A stretch of 64,000 bases of DNA from Physcomitrium patens (taxonomy: Eukaryota; Streptophyta; Bryopsida; Funariales; Funariaceae). The stretch is from assembly GCF_000002425.4 (NCBI RefSeq), contig NC_037253.1:18182407-18246406 (forward strand). The letters are read 5' to 3'. Both the position numbers and the translations under genes were made by a program. Below the pieces are notes generated by a model. It had not been told where the DNA came from. It saw only the letters and a program-made list of their open reading frames with translations, and did no database searches. Below, piece after piece: positions 36,930-50,639 of the stretch (positions are counted from its first letter, which is position 1; the number at the start of each line of letters is the position of its first letter).

Positions 36930-38200
36930 TTAAATAAATATTATTTATTTTTAAGCATTTGAAGTAATTTTTTTTATACAAATAATGGATAAAAAAATCA
37001 AATATATAAATACTACACAAGATGGATCAACTTTATTTTAATAAAAAAACTAAAAATTGAAATTAAAAAAAGTTTAATACTTCAATCTACAAACTTCAAC
37101 AAACCACTTAACACATAAGTGATGATATTTACATAAAGCATACATCAAACATGCAATTTATGTTGGACAAAATTTTATATAAAATATATATATTTTTTTG
37201 ATTTATTGCTAGTATGGTGCTTAACCACATAATATGTATATATTAATGTCCTTGCAAAAAAATTAAAGCTTAAAGTTTTAAACAATTCCAAAATTTTCAC
37301 CCATTACTTTGGTTATCTTAAAGAAATTAAAATATGTCTTTGCAAGCATTCAACCTTATCTTAATTTTCTAACATTGCAAAGAAATGTTAGTAGCTTGTA
37401 CTTGCAAGCATTCAACTTTATTTTATATCTTCTTGAAAATAATTACAATAAGACTCTATAGATGGATCTTACAATAAATATTCTCAATGTATTATTTATG
37501 AGGAGTTGATCTTTCACATTGTTTTACAATCTTTCAAAAGGCTTAGTATTCATCACTTCTTGTCACAGTCATATATTCCAAAGCCAAAAGAAGCTAACCT
37601 ATTTTTCTTCTAGTATCAACAAAATCTAATTAATAATAGTTTTCAACATTTATTGCTAAGAAAAAAGCTTATTTGGTGAACAACATAAAAACCCTCAAGA
37701 AACATAATTTTTTAAAGAATTCAAGCAAAATTGTGATAGTATTGTAATAACCTTTAAAAGCAAAGTGAAGAGCAAAGCATAACATAAAAACGCATGAATA
37801 ACATAACAAAACATGAGGCTTAGCCTAAATCAATGCAATAAAGGGATTCAATATTGGCCTTTTTGGGTGATATTTCATGTATGATGAGATCTCAAAGTAT
37901 TACTTGATACTTTACTAAATCACTCACCTTACAAGATGGGTGATTTTGAAGTCCAAATATCAAAAGATGAATGGGTGAAATATCAAAAACTGTGTCACAT
38001 GCCTTAACTCTCTTCCTTCTTTGACTCCATACCAAATCACTCTTTGACTTTTCCAAATCACCAAAATATCAAGTGATACTTCAAAAACTTGAAGATGGTA
38101 ATAAAGTTTGAATGGTGATATTTTGAATTTGATATTTTGAGTGATCCTAGAAATATCAAGTGCTGAATCCAGTTGGTTTTGCAAAAGTGCAAAATCTAAA

Positions 38201-39500
38201 TCCCCTTAATGGAGTAACACCAAATATTTCATAGAACCAACACCCCTATTCTCTTTATTTCTTTGACGCCCACTAGTTTGGTAGATCATGAAGTTGGACA
38301 CCAGACGCTCAAGGTTCCAGCAATCAATGTTTGTGGAACCCTAAATTTGCTGCAGTACAAAGTTTGGACTAGCTACAGCAAATGCACCCCCCCATACGAG
38401 GTGCTGCATGGATGAAAAAATGAAGCCTAAGCTCATTCATTTGACGAGCCCAAGTAAGTCCGAATTTCTTTTAAAAGCTGCCAGTTTGCTTCGTAAGAAG
38501 CTTCACTCAGCAGCAAAGACTTGTCCATCTTCATCTCCTCCTGACTGTTTTTTTTTTGACTCAGCACTTTCACGTCGTTGCCGGTAATCTACCGACTAGC
38601 CACAACCAGAATGCCAAGTCTCCCTGATGGACGTTGAATCCTAAGCACATGGAGAATCGGTTAATCACTTCTGAGTCCCTGTTGCTCCAGGGACAAGTCT
38701 CGTCTCGTAGAGGACCCACATCAGATGCGGTGTCTAATTGTTGGACAATTTGAGAGCACAATTTGAAGTTTTATCGAGACCCATGTGCTTTTCCTTGGTC
38801 AGCTCCAAGCCTCTTCTGGAACACGGATCGGTGCCTTTTATTACAAGTAATGTTAGTTGGAGGTGTTCGTGATTCAGGTTCACTATTAGACCGAGAAAAG
38901 TTGTGACTGTATTTTATCAGTGCAAAATAGTGCGTCACGCCATTGACTTGTAGGAAGGTGATTGTCTTGTGAAAGCGCACTTTCGGTGATTTCAGGAAGG
39001 AGAAATCAAGTAATATAAAAAACTGAATTATTCAGGGGAGCGAGGGAGGGATGGACAAAATAATAAATGTTATGTGAGGGAGCGAGTTGCTAGATTCAAA
39101 ACTAATGAACAGGAAATTGCTCTATTTGGTTGCAGTGTTTCTGTTATAATTTGATCCCTTTCATACCTATTAAAGCACACGTGACTGAAATTCCCATCTC
39201 CTCAAAGCTTTTGATCAACCATTGCATACTCATAGACCGAAGCTCTGTCGCAAACGTGGCACGTGAAAATAACGCACTCTAAGGGATTGACACCCAAAGC
39301 TGATCACCGTTACAACATGGAGTTCAAGTCGAATAAAGTACACAAACGAGGAGGCTTAAGCAAACTCATGAAGGAGACAAATTCTTGATAAATTGAGAAC
39401 GATAGATAGACTCAAAATCCTAAATCAGCCGACAGTACTGGACAAGTTCTAGCACCCTAGATAAACTGTGAGGCTATACACAATGTACACACAAAAATAA
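38201..39500. other. Intergenic sequence of gene-island composition
   Basis: No recognisable coding sequence. The part nearest 39500 may include the 3' UTR of the minus-strand DUF716 gene. Confidence 0.4.
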
Positions 39501-39908
39501 ACGCCGTTTGGAAGGATCCGTTACATTCTGCCGAGTGTCAAGAGTTAGTGCTACTCAGAGTCGTCGTGTAATTCAAATTATAAGTTCAAAACCTCTGAGA
39601 ACCGATTCCCACGTGCGGCAGATACTTGGTGTGCATCATCCAAGCGAGAGATCGTGAAGGTGCACTCTCACCGTGTAGAAATAATTGGGTGCTAGAGCAG
39701 GACGATTTGGAAGCTGTACGAAGGAACGCAGGCCATGCCTTCGATGCGTGAAAGAATTCTTCAGCCTGGAATGAAGCTGCAGTACCGTGAAGGTCTAGCA
39801 AGTCTACTGGCCCACAGATGAAGATAGAGCAGGTTGGGTCTATCGTCACAAATTTGGCTGACGTTCCAAAGAATATTGACCCACACACCAGTATTGATGA
39901 GGAATTCG

Positions 39909-40880
39909 TCACCTCTCAAGGTTGAGTGAGTAGATGGTTTGCAGTTCCATGGAGGTTTGGGAGCCGCCACAAGTGGGTGAGTTTCCGCGCTCTATGTCTT
40001 CATCGTCCACGACCTTGAACGGCGATGGAGAGTGGACTTCCGAGTGGTCGTCCCCAACCGCTAAATGTTGGTAAGTCATGCGGCGTTTCTCGAGAAGAGA
40101 GAGAAGGAAGAATAAAGCCCCCGTAAGTACCACCAGTGCTGCGAGGTGCCAGCTAAATTGCAGATTCGCTAATGCTTTCGCCTGATGAAGAGCATCATGG
40201 GTTGAACATTCCACAGTGGCGTGGTCCGGCGTGTGCACCATAGCGCAATCCTTCGGCAGTAACGATGGCGTCCACAGTACAAAACCCATCTGAATGAACC
40301 AGGTCCCTTGAAAGACAATCGACATGCTGCGAAAGATGGAGATCGCGGGGAGATTGCGGATTGAAATTTCCACCAAGAGAGTGAGGATTCCAACCATAAT
40401 GGGCAACTGGAGAAGCAAGTGGAAGTGACCTTCTAGCCCCATGTGGTCGGACGAGTGGAAGTGGAAAAGAAGTAGCTCTTGGCTGAAAGCCACGGCGGCG
40501 AGGCCGTGCAACCATCCTTGCGGGACATGAAGGCGCGTCAAGTCCAGGACGAGAGCAGAAGCGGCGTAGATGAACATGAACAGTGAGATTGTGGAGTGCT
40601 CGAAGTTGTTGAGGTGGTTCGCAGGGATGGACCAATCGTCCGCCCATGGCTGATGCGCCGCAGGGCAGATGAAAAGCTCTGCTGCGATGGAGAGACAAGA
40701 TCCGAGCATGATGAAATAAAGTTCAACGTGACGGAGGCGAGGATATTTGAGAGGAAACCAAGTTCGGGTTTTAAAATGCCATGGTGACCGCACGTGAGCC
40801 CCAATTGTGTTAAAGAGGTGCCACAACCCGAGCAAGAGGAAGCCTGCTCCAGGCAGGACGTGACCGATGAATGTCCCCAT
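39909..40880 (-). CDS. DUF716 / TMEM45-family membrane protein, single exon
   Basis: A 323-aa uninterrupted frame starts with ATG at 40880 and ends with TGA at 39909-39911. It begins MGTFIGHVLPGAGFLLLGLWHLFNT, the conserved N-terminal segment of the DUF716/TMEM45 family. Hydrophobic segments follow at about residues 55-75 (YFIMLGSCLSIAAELF), 98-115, 125-140, 155-175, 185-205 and 240-262, giving roughly seven membrane passes. Conserved His-rich words LLLFHFHSSDHMGLEGHFH lie at about 134-153. The C-terminus is a hydrophilic acidic tail with no membrane segment. The molecular function of the family is not settled; some plant members are linked to virus or stress responses. A candidate 3' splice site at about 40942 on the minus strand suggests a 5'-UTR intron. 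Confidence 0.92.
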   Translation of the reverse strand: MGTFIGHVLPGAGFLLLGLWHLFNTIGAHVRSPWHFKTRTWFPLKYPRLRHVELYFIMLGSCLSIAAELFICPAAHQPWADDWSIPANHLNNFEHSTISLFMFIYAASALVLDLTRLHVPQGWLHGLAAVAFSQELLLFHFHSSDHMGLEGHFHLLLQLPIMVGILTLLVEISIRNLPAISIFRSMSIVFQGTWFIQMGFVLWTPSLLPKDCAMVHTPDHATVECSTHDALHQAKALANLQFSWHLAALVVLTGALFFLLSLLEKRRMTYQHLAVGDDHSEVHSPSPFKVVDDEDIERGNSPTCGGSQTSMELQTIYSLNLER

Positions 40881-40944
40881 TTTTACAATCCAAAAATCTT
40901 CCTCCGGTCAATACCTCCTAACCAACCCGGCTGAAAGTACCCTG

Positions 40945-41955
40945 CACACATGGAGGAGGATTGTGAGCTCAAAGCAAACTTCATAGTTCCATTCGTGGAA
41001 TTCTATGATACATGACAACACAGCCACCAAATTTCAGCTGAAGTGCCAGAATCCTCCCTCAACAAGGCGTCTTCTCAATGCAAATCTGTGCAACTGTGTT
41101 GGCTGCAGCATCCTATGTCTCATCAACCTTGTGGCACGTTGAATCTCGACAGTCTCGCTAAAAAAACATGACGGTTTGTGTGGATTCTAGTTCTGCTGAA
41201 TGGAATCAATAGGCGGAGACGTCGAATACTGGTAATCGCTCAGAATACAATTGAGGAAGGAAGTTGGTTCATAAGTGTCGACCAATTGTTTGAGACTATC
41301 GAAGAGCTTTGGACTGATCAGTTGAGCCTCAAACTCATCCATGATTTTCCATAATTCATTAACAAGAAGCAGTTATATGTTAAAAGAATTATCATCGTTT
41401 GGGTATAGTGCGAGTGTACGAATTATGACTCTCAACAACTGTTCCTTGGCTCGACTAAAAACGACACAAGGCCAACGCGTATCCACAGTATAGATGTATT
41501 CGTTGAGAACAAGGTCGGGCTACCTAGCATGTACAAATTGACTCCCGAACATGAACACAATCAAACATCACTGAAGTCTGTCCTGCATCCTCAGTCAAGC
41601 AAACAGATAAGTGCACAGCCATGGCGCTGAAGCCATGCAATACCTGCAACTAGATGTGAGTAAGAGCTTTGGTTACGCTCTCAACGATCGCTTCTACACC
41701 GCCAAACAACGCAGCACATCTGGGATCGAGAATTTATGTATTCATCCCGGCACTCTACTCTCCGTGGCTCTAGAAAGTATTTTCTAGGTTTCCTTTTTTC
41801 TTGCTCGACAAGGCAAACCTTCCCTGCTCCGTGCTGCATCCTTCACCAGAGTCCAGAGCCAGATGAAACATGCACCGAAGGACCAGCTCACATGTCAACC
41901 AGCACCAGTTGATTCCTTGGCGATTTACTGCAAATTTACTGCAGCATTGAGAAAA

Positions 41956-41998
<43 letters not shown>

Positions 41999-43700
41999 GT
42001 GCTCACACTACTCCAGTCTTAGATTGTCGTCATCTGAATGGAAACATCTAGAATCGGAATTTTGGACAAATTAACTGAGGAAGTCATAGCACCTCGCACT
42101 TACATGTAGCTGACAATATTTAGTAGGTTGCTAGTAGCCTCAAACTTGACAAATTTATGGAATTAATGATCCCCCAAATTCATAGCAACTGTGACTTTCC
42201 TAGTCCGTGTGAGTGGGATCAGCACCGGGTCCCATGGCGGTAGGTTTTGCAGCTTCTGCCGAAGCAAAACGTTTCACTCTAGTTGACATGCACTTTTTAA
42301 CCCAAGAGCTGCTGCATGCGTAGTTATATCGAAGGACATGCCAACTTTATGGTTGCCACAGCCGTGAGATTACAGTGGCTGTGGCAGACAAATGCCATCC
42401 ATCTGGACCCTGCAGGCGCGATAACATTGCAATGACGTCAGTCTTCACAGGGCGTGGCTTACGTTAATGAATTTTCTGCAGCAAACCACTTCCTGGGTTG
42501 GTGGGTCCACTGGGGAACATCTCTCGTGAGTCGCTTGCAGGAACTCTAACGAATCCGCGAGACCCTGGAATTACACTAGGAGATAGTCCATTGCGATGTT
42601 TACGCCCAGCCTTGAACATCGTCCACCAGAACATTCCAGAGTTTCTCCTGCACTTTCCTAAACATTTTTCTCATCCACAAATAGTCGATAGGACGCCACA
42701 ATTGCAGTGCCAGGTCATCCCACGATGCCCACTCTCACCCTGAGAAATTCTCGTCTCGAAATATCCGCCCCAACAGGGTTTCATTCCGAATCCACCTCCA
42801 CTGTAGTGGAATGCGGCAAGCGTCGCACCCGGGGAAACACCTTCCGCTTCTTGAGATTAGGAGGATCCCTTTTTTTTTATTCGTTCTTAAATTTGGGGTG
42901 GCGAGCAACAATTGCAGACTTAATGAAGGTTAAGAAATTGAACTCTCACACAACCATACGGGTAATTTCACACCTGTGCACGACACCGTTTTGGGACACA
43001 CTAAGAAAAAGAAACTTGGATTTTAAATTCACATGAAACATACAACAAATATTCATCCTCCCTGGGTCCAGTCTGGAGTAATTAGTCCCTGGCCCGCATG
43101 GTTTTCCTTTGAGGCGACCATCCATGGAGAGAATCAGCCAAATCTGGCATACGAGCTTATCCAACGGTTCTCACACCCAGCTGAAGCGTACGTACAAAGT
43201 CCTACAGCGAATCCAAAGCCCTCAAAAAAGACCGCGGAACTCCAAGACACATTCTCCGAGACTGTAACTGAATAAGGCGTGCACAACATACATGAACTTG
43301 TGAGCCTGGGTCCCACGAATCTGCTCAGGCCGGTTCTTTACACTTTGACTGCTCCCAAAATTTTGAGCAATTTGCGTCACCTCCGAGCGATTCGTGAATC
43401 AGCGACGCCTTGGCCTTGTCTGGACGGAAAGAACCAGGATCCTGACAGACATGGGGTCCCTCGAAGCACCCAGGCTTCGTGAAGGGGTCTTTCCGCACGC
43501 GTGCAGTGAACTTGGCACGGCGACGAGGCTCCGAAGCTTCTTGTCATCTTTCTCTCCACTTTCTTTCCCTCCTTCTTGTCATCCTCAAGAAACACTCTGA
43601 GATTGGATGGATGGATGAATATCTGGTTGGAGGTGTGTGATGGGTTGATGGATGGGTGGACGAATGAATGAATGATAGTGATTCGGCAAGTAGTTCGTCA
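40945..43700. other. Intergenic, moderate GC, no recognised gene
   Basis: It contains the 5' flank of the DUF716 gene, a (TA)n run at 41961-41990, and a TGACGTCA palindrome (bZIP/CRE-type site) at 42433-42440. Overlapping open frames between 42498 and 43600 show no family motif on either strand and alternate frames in a chance-like way. GGAT/GAAT tetranucleotide repeats occur at about 43603-43675. Confidence 0.45.
42433..42440. promoter_or_regulatory. TGACGTCA bZIP-type site
   Basis: Perfect 8-bp palindrome identical to the CRE/TGA-type bZIP core. It is over 1.5 kb upstream of the DUF716 start, so relevance is uncertain and a chance match is possible. Confidence 0.25.
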
Positions 43701-45120
43701 GTGTAGAATTCTGTGATCGTAAAAATAACTAAATGGAATCATTCCTCTTTTTATTGAGTAAATTTATCATTTATTATTTTTAAAAATATAAAAAATAAAT
43801 ATTTTTTTAGATGAATAAATTCTATTTCACACACAACACTTTTGATATTTATTTAGATTGAATTTAATTTTTTAGATATAATCATATTATTTTTTAATAT
43901 AGAATCTCATAAAAAAGATGGTTTTACAACAGAAATCACAATCTAAATATAATTTCCTCAATTATAAATTATTAAATATTAAAAAAATTTATAATTAGAT
44001 TACTTAAAACTAAGCAATATTTATGCCAAATCAATTTTTAAAAAATATTTGTAGATGTTTACAAACAAGAGTCATACAAGATCCACATACACAAATTTGG
44101 GATTAGAATTTCTATTTTTAATAACATCTTAACTTATTTGATACCTAACAAGAAAATAGACATTGCCACAAAATTTCTAACTCCCTATTAAAATTAAAAA
44201 ATTAAGAATGTTGTGTTATTAACTTTTGTAGCTTAACAATATTATAAAAATTATGTCTATTTAATAATATTTTAAATTATATTATAATTTGAAAGTACAT
44301 TTGCAAAAAAATCTATCCATAAAAGTATGTGAGGTGAAAATAGTATTTGATCTATATTATTCTTAAATAAATTTAACAAACAAAATAACATCAGCTTTGA
44401 GCTACAATTGGTGCTATGTTTTTATACTTGAAAAATGTATTTAAAAAATGTGTATTTAAATAATTTTTTAAATTCAAATAATTACTTATAAAAAATTATA
44501 TTTTTATAATATAATCATGAGATCATAATATCATATACATATTATTAGTAAATTAATATACATACTTCAAAAAATACTTATAGTTTTAGTATTATGATCC
44601 TTTAAAATATATTAACATTACAATAAAATATTTCTAATATTACTCAGTCTATTAATTTCCTCATCTTATAAATTTGAACTAGTTTTGATATATGAACTTG
44701 TTACTCCAATTTTTTTATTTTTTTATTTTTTAAAACATTAGATTGAATCCAACAGTTATGTTTAAAGTAGTTCCTATTTGTTTTCAAAACATTAATTAGA
44801 ATCACTCTAAGAACTAAAAATATTTGATTGTAAAAATTAATTTTGATATTTTATTATATTCTTATTGCTTATTTAATAGAAGTTTAAAGTTAAATTTTTA
44901 AATTCAATTTTTCTAAATTAGGATTATATTTATAATACTTTTAAAATAATTTAGTATTTTTATAGTTGTATTATTTTTTTTTAAAGATTTAAGACACAAC
45001 TTGAAAATACACATTTTTGTTGATTCATAATTTTATTTAAATATTTATTTAAATATCTATTAAGTCTTATTGCAATATAATTTAATTTGGTAAAGCTTGA
45101 AAATTTTTCTCAACATATAC
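43701..45120. other. AT-rich gene-free tract, left part
   Basis: Composition changes sharply near 43730 to extreme AT. There are no open frames of note and no recognisable domains. Confidence 0.6.
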
Positions 45121-45212
45121 AAACTTAACCTATTTTTGTAAGTAAATATATTTTGTAAACTACTATTTCTAAATAATTCAATTAAATAAGTTTACAAAAA
45201 TAGGTTAAGTTT
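45121..45212. repeat. 21-bp perfect inverted repeat
   Basis: AAACTTAACCTATTTTTGTAA at 45121-45141 (21 nt) is the exact complement of 45192-45212, with a 50-nt loop. The right arm runs directly into the 74-bp palindrome, overlapping by three bases. Confidence 0.95.
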
Positions 45213-45283
45213 ACTAAAATTAGATTTTAATTTCTAAATAATTCAATTGAATTATTTAGAAATTAAAATCTAATTTTAGTAAA
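45210..45283. repeat. 74-bp perfect palindrome without spacer
   Basis: The arms 45210-45246 and 45247-45283 (37 bp each) are exact complements, centred on CAATTG. The outermost bases read TTTACTAAAATTAGATTTTA on each strand. The word TTTCTAAATAATTCAATT from its left arm (45231-45248) also occurs as a direct copy at 45166-45183. Confidence 0.97.
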
Positions 45284-45986
45284 AAAAATACTCTTTGTTT
45301 TAATAAATTTTTATATATGCATGGAATAATCAAACTGAAAATTTATTTACTTTTTTAAAAAAAATTAAACAATTTTGTTTTAAAGATCTATCATAATAAA
45401 TTTTTTGATGTATTACTTAATATCTACTAGAATAAAACTATATCTTTCAAATGATTATATACATCTCTATATCCTCCAATCATATGAAATAATTAATTTA
45501 AAATAATTTTATAATATTAATAAATATGAAATAAGTTAATATTACTATAACTCAAAAATAAAATAAAAATGATTACAGGTTTTTTTATGATACTTAAAAT
45601 TTAAAAATTAACAAAGAATTATATCTATCTATTTATTTATCTATCTATTTAGATACATAACATTGACAAACCAGTGAAGCTTTTGTAGAACTAAGCAGGA
45701 CCATAGTCTAGTATTGATTCACATTAGCTATAAAGTCCTTTTTCATGAAGTTTTTAAAATTTTAAAGCTTAAAGTATAAGCTTTTTTTGTAAACATATGA
45801 TGATTCAAACATAGTTTTAGATAATATTTTAAAGACAAAGTATTAGAAAAAAAAAACTTATTTTTAAAATATTGTTCAAAAGCATTTACAATTGTTACAT
45901 TGCCTTCTAATAGAAAGTTTTGATATTTAAAAAATTTCTATAAATATTTAAGATCTTTTTACCAACTTCTATTATATACCAAGGAA

Positions 45987-46017
<31 letters not shown>

Positions 46018-48959
46018 CAAATATTAAATTTAAAATAGAAATACAAAACATAACTTTTACAGAAATATCTTAGATAAACAAAAGAAACAATTATTGAGAA
46101 GCTTATAAAATAATCTTTACTATATATATATATATATATATATATAGACAAACATTATTTTAAAATGTCTTGTAATACTATTGATACAATTATTATTTTA
46201 CTGCAACATGTTAAATATTTTTAAGTGGCACATGATAAAAGTAGCAAGAAAATGACTTATGTAATATTCTTTCACAATAAAATACATATGCTTAGACAAA
46301 TAGATTCTAATAGAATTATGTCGAACTTTTGGGCTATTAATACATCTTAGACATTAAAAAGATTAGTAATATTTTACTTTAAACAACGACAGATAGGAAG
46401 CAAAATTATTTATTAATTATTATAATAATACAACAAATATTTTAAAATATAATTTTTTTGACTTTGATTTTCTCAAAATAACTCGTTTTTTCTTATTCTC
46501 AAATATGTTTTAATGTTAAGTATTATAAAATCTTTTCTAAGATAATAATATAATATATCATTTAAATATTTTCTATTTTATATTTAAAGAAAATTAGTTT
46601 GTTGATAATATTATTAATTATTATTACTTAAAGTTTAAAAACTAATATTTTTATTAAAAATTATCTAATTATCTCTCTAAATTTTATTTATGGATTAAAA
46701 GATAAAAAAATTAGAAATCTATACAATTTTTTTTTTTAAAATTATGAAGTTCTTTGTATAATTTTAATTTAATTGATTAATTAAATGTCTTTTTGCTCTT
46801 GGTCGTTGTTCGAAACAGTCAAAGGTAAAAAGAATATTATTTTTTATTTTTTATTTTGTTACAATACGTCAAAAAAATTGTTTTCAATTTTTTTTGCAAT
46901 AAATAAAATTTTGAAGTTCTTTTATTAATCAAAATAACTATACTATTCAATATATATATATATATATATATGTATATTATTTTGAAAACAAAAACATGTA
47001 CAATGAGAAAATAAACATAATAAAATTGAATTTATTCTTATCACTAAAGAATATATTATAGTTATTTATTAGTATTAGTAAATATCAAATATAACTATTT
47101 ATTAAACTATACTTGAGATTTTATAATAGAATGATTTATTTAAACTTTAAAGTATAAATCCAAAAGAATTTATTTATGAAGCATTAATAATCCACATGCA
47201 TAGTATTATTTGGCTTCGTATATTACAACTGTAACTTAACTTTACCACAAAGACACAAAAAATACATGCAGTTACTAAAAAAAAATTGTGCCATTGTTTT
47301 TTTAAATTTTAATAGTTTAATACAATAACATTAGAACATATGTTGTTTTATAGCATCATGTCTCCAGATTAAATTCATAAATAAAAAAAATAAAATATAT
47401 ATATATATATACATTCCAAAAGAATTCTTAATTTGGCTTTCTATTTTCTATAATTTCATGAATTTCGTCATTATTACACTATACTTTTACAGTAAATACA
47501 GCAAATACTTTGCTAAAAGCTAAAATTATATTGGTTTTACTGTAGATTTGTTTGGTCTCATTTTCAGTCCAATGAATCTAATAATGTGTAACAACGCCAC
47601 CTTGTCTTTGGTGTTGGAGCCGAGGTGGCTCCACATTCTTCTTCTGGATGCCCCATAACGAAACTAAACTACTCAATACAATACAAAAGAAAAAAGATTA
47701 TATATATATATATATATATATATCTATATATGACTTTTTGACTTTATTCTGTAGGGATGGACATGAGATGATAACAATGTCCTTAGGATTTTTCTCTTTA
47801 TTTATTTATTTATTTATTTATTTTTTACTTTTTATTCTACGTGAAATGTAAATAAATCTTCAGCCAAGTCAATTATCAACTTCTGAAAGAGAGATAAGGT
47901 TTGATTTTGGGTGTTTTCAACAAAGTTTCAGCTCACGGCATTCATCCAAACAGGGAGCTACATCTAGACGGGCTATTGTAAAGCTACACATGGCTTGGCC
48001 TTGCCTATTCATGTATAGCAATGTGGTCCTATTGGCCACATGGTTCCTTTTTTACTTAATAAAATTCAATAAATTATTAGAAATTAGAGGTTATTAATTG
48101 GGCATTATTGAATGGAGTTGGTTCCAGTTTTATTGATTGATTATTGAGTTTAGTACTGTCCAAACGAAATGAGATTATTGTATGGTATTATTAATATATA
48201 GAAAACTTCATGACTTTGAAATGCAATACATGTTATAAATATAATAAAATAATAAAAAATATTTTACGATTTTTTATTATAAAAAAATAAATCAATACCA
48301 CAATTTTGCATGCGTTTAAAAAATTTGATTAACTTTGAATTTTATTTACATAATTATAATATTTACATAAATGTAATTGTTTAGAAAGTATTTGGTATTA
48401 AAACTATCAAAAATTGTACAATGCTTCTTGCATAATGATATTATATTTAAATATACTAAATTTAATTTTTTATATATATATTTTTATTATGTATCCATGT
48501 TTTATAAAAAAAATATTTAAGGATCTTTTACAAAATAAATAAATCTTAATATACTTATAAAGATTTTTATTCTTTAGTTTTGAGTATTTCTATGAAATAT
48601 CATTTTTTTTAAAGTTACTTACTAGTAAGATTTTATATTTTAAATAAAATATTATTAATATATGAATATTTTTTTATTTCTATAATAATAAAAAATATTT
48701 AAAATTTTAATATTTTTTAAAATTTATAAGATTAAAATAATCTTTTACTTAAAAGCACTTTGATATCAATATTTTTATAATCATTATATGGCTTTATAAT
48801 ATTATAAATTTTAATTGGAGAAATAAATAAATATATAAATAAATATACATGTATATAAATATTATTAATGACACCCATAATTTTTGCTATTGCAACCACA
48901 ACTTGCCACCTATTTAACATTTTTTTTCTTATTTCAATAAAAAAATTTGTAAAATAATT
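45284..48959. other. AT-rich gene-free tract up to the assembly gap
   Basis: It contains (AAT)n at about 45986-46014, (TA)n near 46121-46146, 46951-46972 and 47700-47723, and TTTA repeats near 47798-47825. Two small islands of higher GC at about 47588-47660 and 47930-48050 have short inverted repeats (for example TGGAGCC/GGCTCCA at 47615-47633) but no recognisable gene. Confidence 0.55.
45986..46014. repeat. (AAT)n microsatellite
   Basis: About nine uninterrupted AAT/ATA units. Confidence 0.9.
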
Positions 48960-49059
48960 NNNNNNNNNNNNNNNNNNNNNNNNNNNNNNNNNNNNNNNNN
49001 NNNNNNNNNNNNNNNNNNNNNNNNNNNNNNNNNNNNNNNNNNNNNNNNNNNNNNNNNNN
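48960..49059. other. Assembly gap, 100 N
   Basis: Exactly 100 N, the conventional placeholder for a gap of unknown size, inside AT-rich repeat DNA. The order and distance of the flanks are therefore uncertain. Confidence 0.99.
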
Positions 49060-49515
49060 TAGTCAGGTTTTGGTCTATTACTTTAGATAACTAGAACCAA
49101 GACTTGTTATTTGTTGTAGAAACTTAGATTTGGTAGACCTAGACATAGAACATATTTAAAGAAGTCATTTCTTTTGAATTACTCTTGCATCATGTAGTTC
49201 TATTTTCTTTCAAAGGTACCCACCTAAGATTGCAACAAATATAGATTCTCAAGGAAAAATAAAAGAGATCTTTGTTGTTAATAGACTTTGTTATAGAGTT
49301 AATTTTATACCTTTGTTTTTAAATCTGCTTTGTTTATTTATACTTGGTAGTTCTTTTGATTATATTTATTTACTTCAAAATATTAGTTTTTATTTGTATA
49401 TTTATTTATATTTAAAAATATATAGCAAAAAAAATACTATATATAATGGATTTGATGTTAAACCTGTAGTTGGATTTATTTTTGACTAAGTCATCTTTAA
49501 ATTTAATTTTATTTC

Positions 49516-49551
<36 letters not shown>

Positions 49552-50605
49552 ATTTAATGTATTTTTTCAATTTTAATCTGTTTATATAAAAAATCATTAA
49601 AAAATAATGAATTTTTAAGTTATTGGAAATAAAAATAAAAAAGCAAAGAAGAAATAGATATAATATGAAAAGAATCAAAATATTATTATTAAATAATAAG
49701 AAACTACAAAGTCTTAAGTAAAGACTAAAAAAAATAAAAAAGACATTGAAAAAATTCGAAATAGTCTTAGTCTTATTTTTATATATACTAGCTATTAAAA
49801 ACAGATCTTAGAGAAGCTCTTGAAGAACCACAAGGCTTGTTGCCCAGATATTCAACCTACACTTTGCTTCCAATATGACTTTTCAAAAATTAAAAAAACT
49901 TGTAATTTTTTTAATAGCTATGTGGCATATCTAAAATAAACTAAAGATCAATTTGACTTTAAGAAACTTCTTTAATTCTTTTAAAAGAAGATATTAACTA
50001 TATATTATCTTTTTGTGCATTTAAATTTATTTATATTATCTTAAGTGATATAAAACACCCATGATATTATTCCTCCTTCTAGAATCAAGTTCTACAATAG
50101 TTACTTTAGTTGTTTTATAATTAATAGAGTCTAAGATTTATACAACTATAAATGTTATAAATTTTGAATTCTATTTTTATTTAAGAAAATTGATAAACTT
50201 ATTAAATTATTAATATGTTTTTATATTAAGGCAATAAGACTACCTAGTTATTTCATTATTATTAGAAAAATTGCAACCACATTTAAATAACACATGTTCA
50301 ATGCAATCATGTGTAATGTCTGCTTACAATAGTATTATTGGACAATCTTTGATTCTTTTAGATTATTTTGGATATGCTCCATATTAAAGTTGTGGTATCA
50401 AATGTATTAAATCTTGCCTTCTATTTGGAACTAAAAATTTATTATTTAAGAATTTTAATTTCAATTATAATATAAAGAAGGTTAAGACAACATATATACT
50501 TCATTTAAAACATTTGTACATAAAAATTCTTAAGACATTATTTATTTATTATTTTTTATTGTTGATTTTTTATCTTACAGATTAGTTTAAGAATTTATCT
50601 TTAAG

Positions 50606-50639
<34 letters not shown>

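Larger units (their letters stand above)
35751..38200. other. AT-rich gene-free tract
   Basis: Only low-complexity AT sequence with (TA)n runs at 36546-36581, about 36812-36832 and 36891-36925. Near 37950-38165 the words ATATCAA and TTGATATTT recur in both orientations about eight times, giving local fold-back potential. Confidence 0.55.

Noticed and set aside
41863..42051. Open frame with YIYIYIYI repeat (also 47648-47851)
   Set aside because: Translation of a (TA)n microsatellite.
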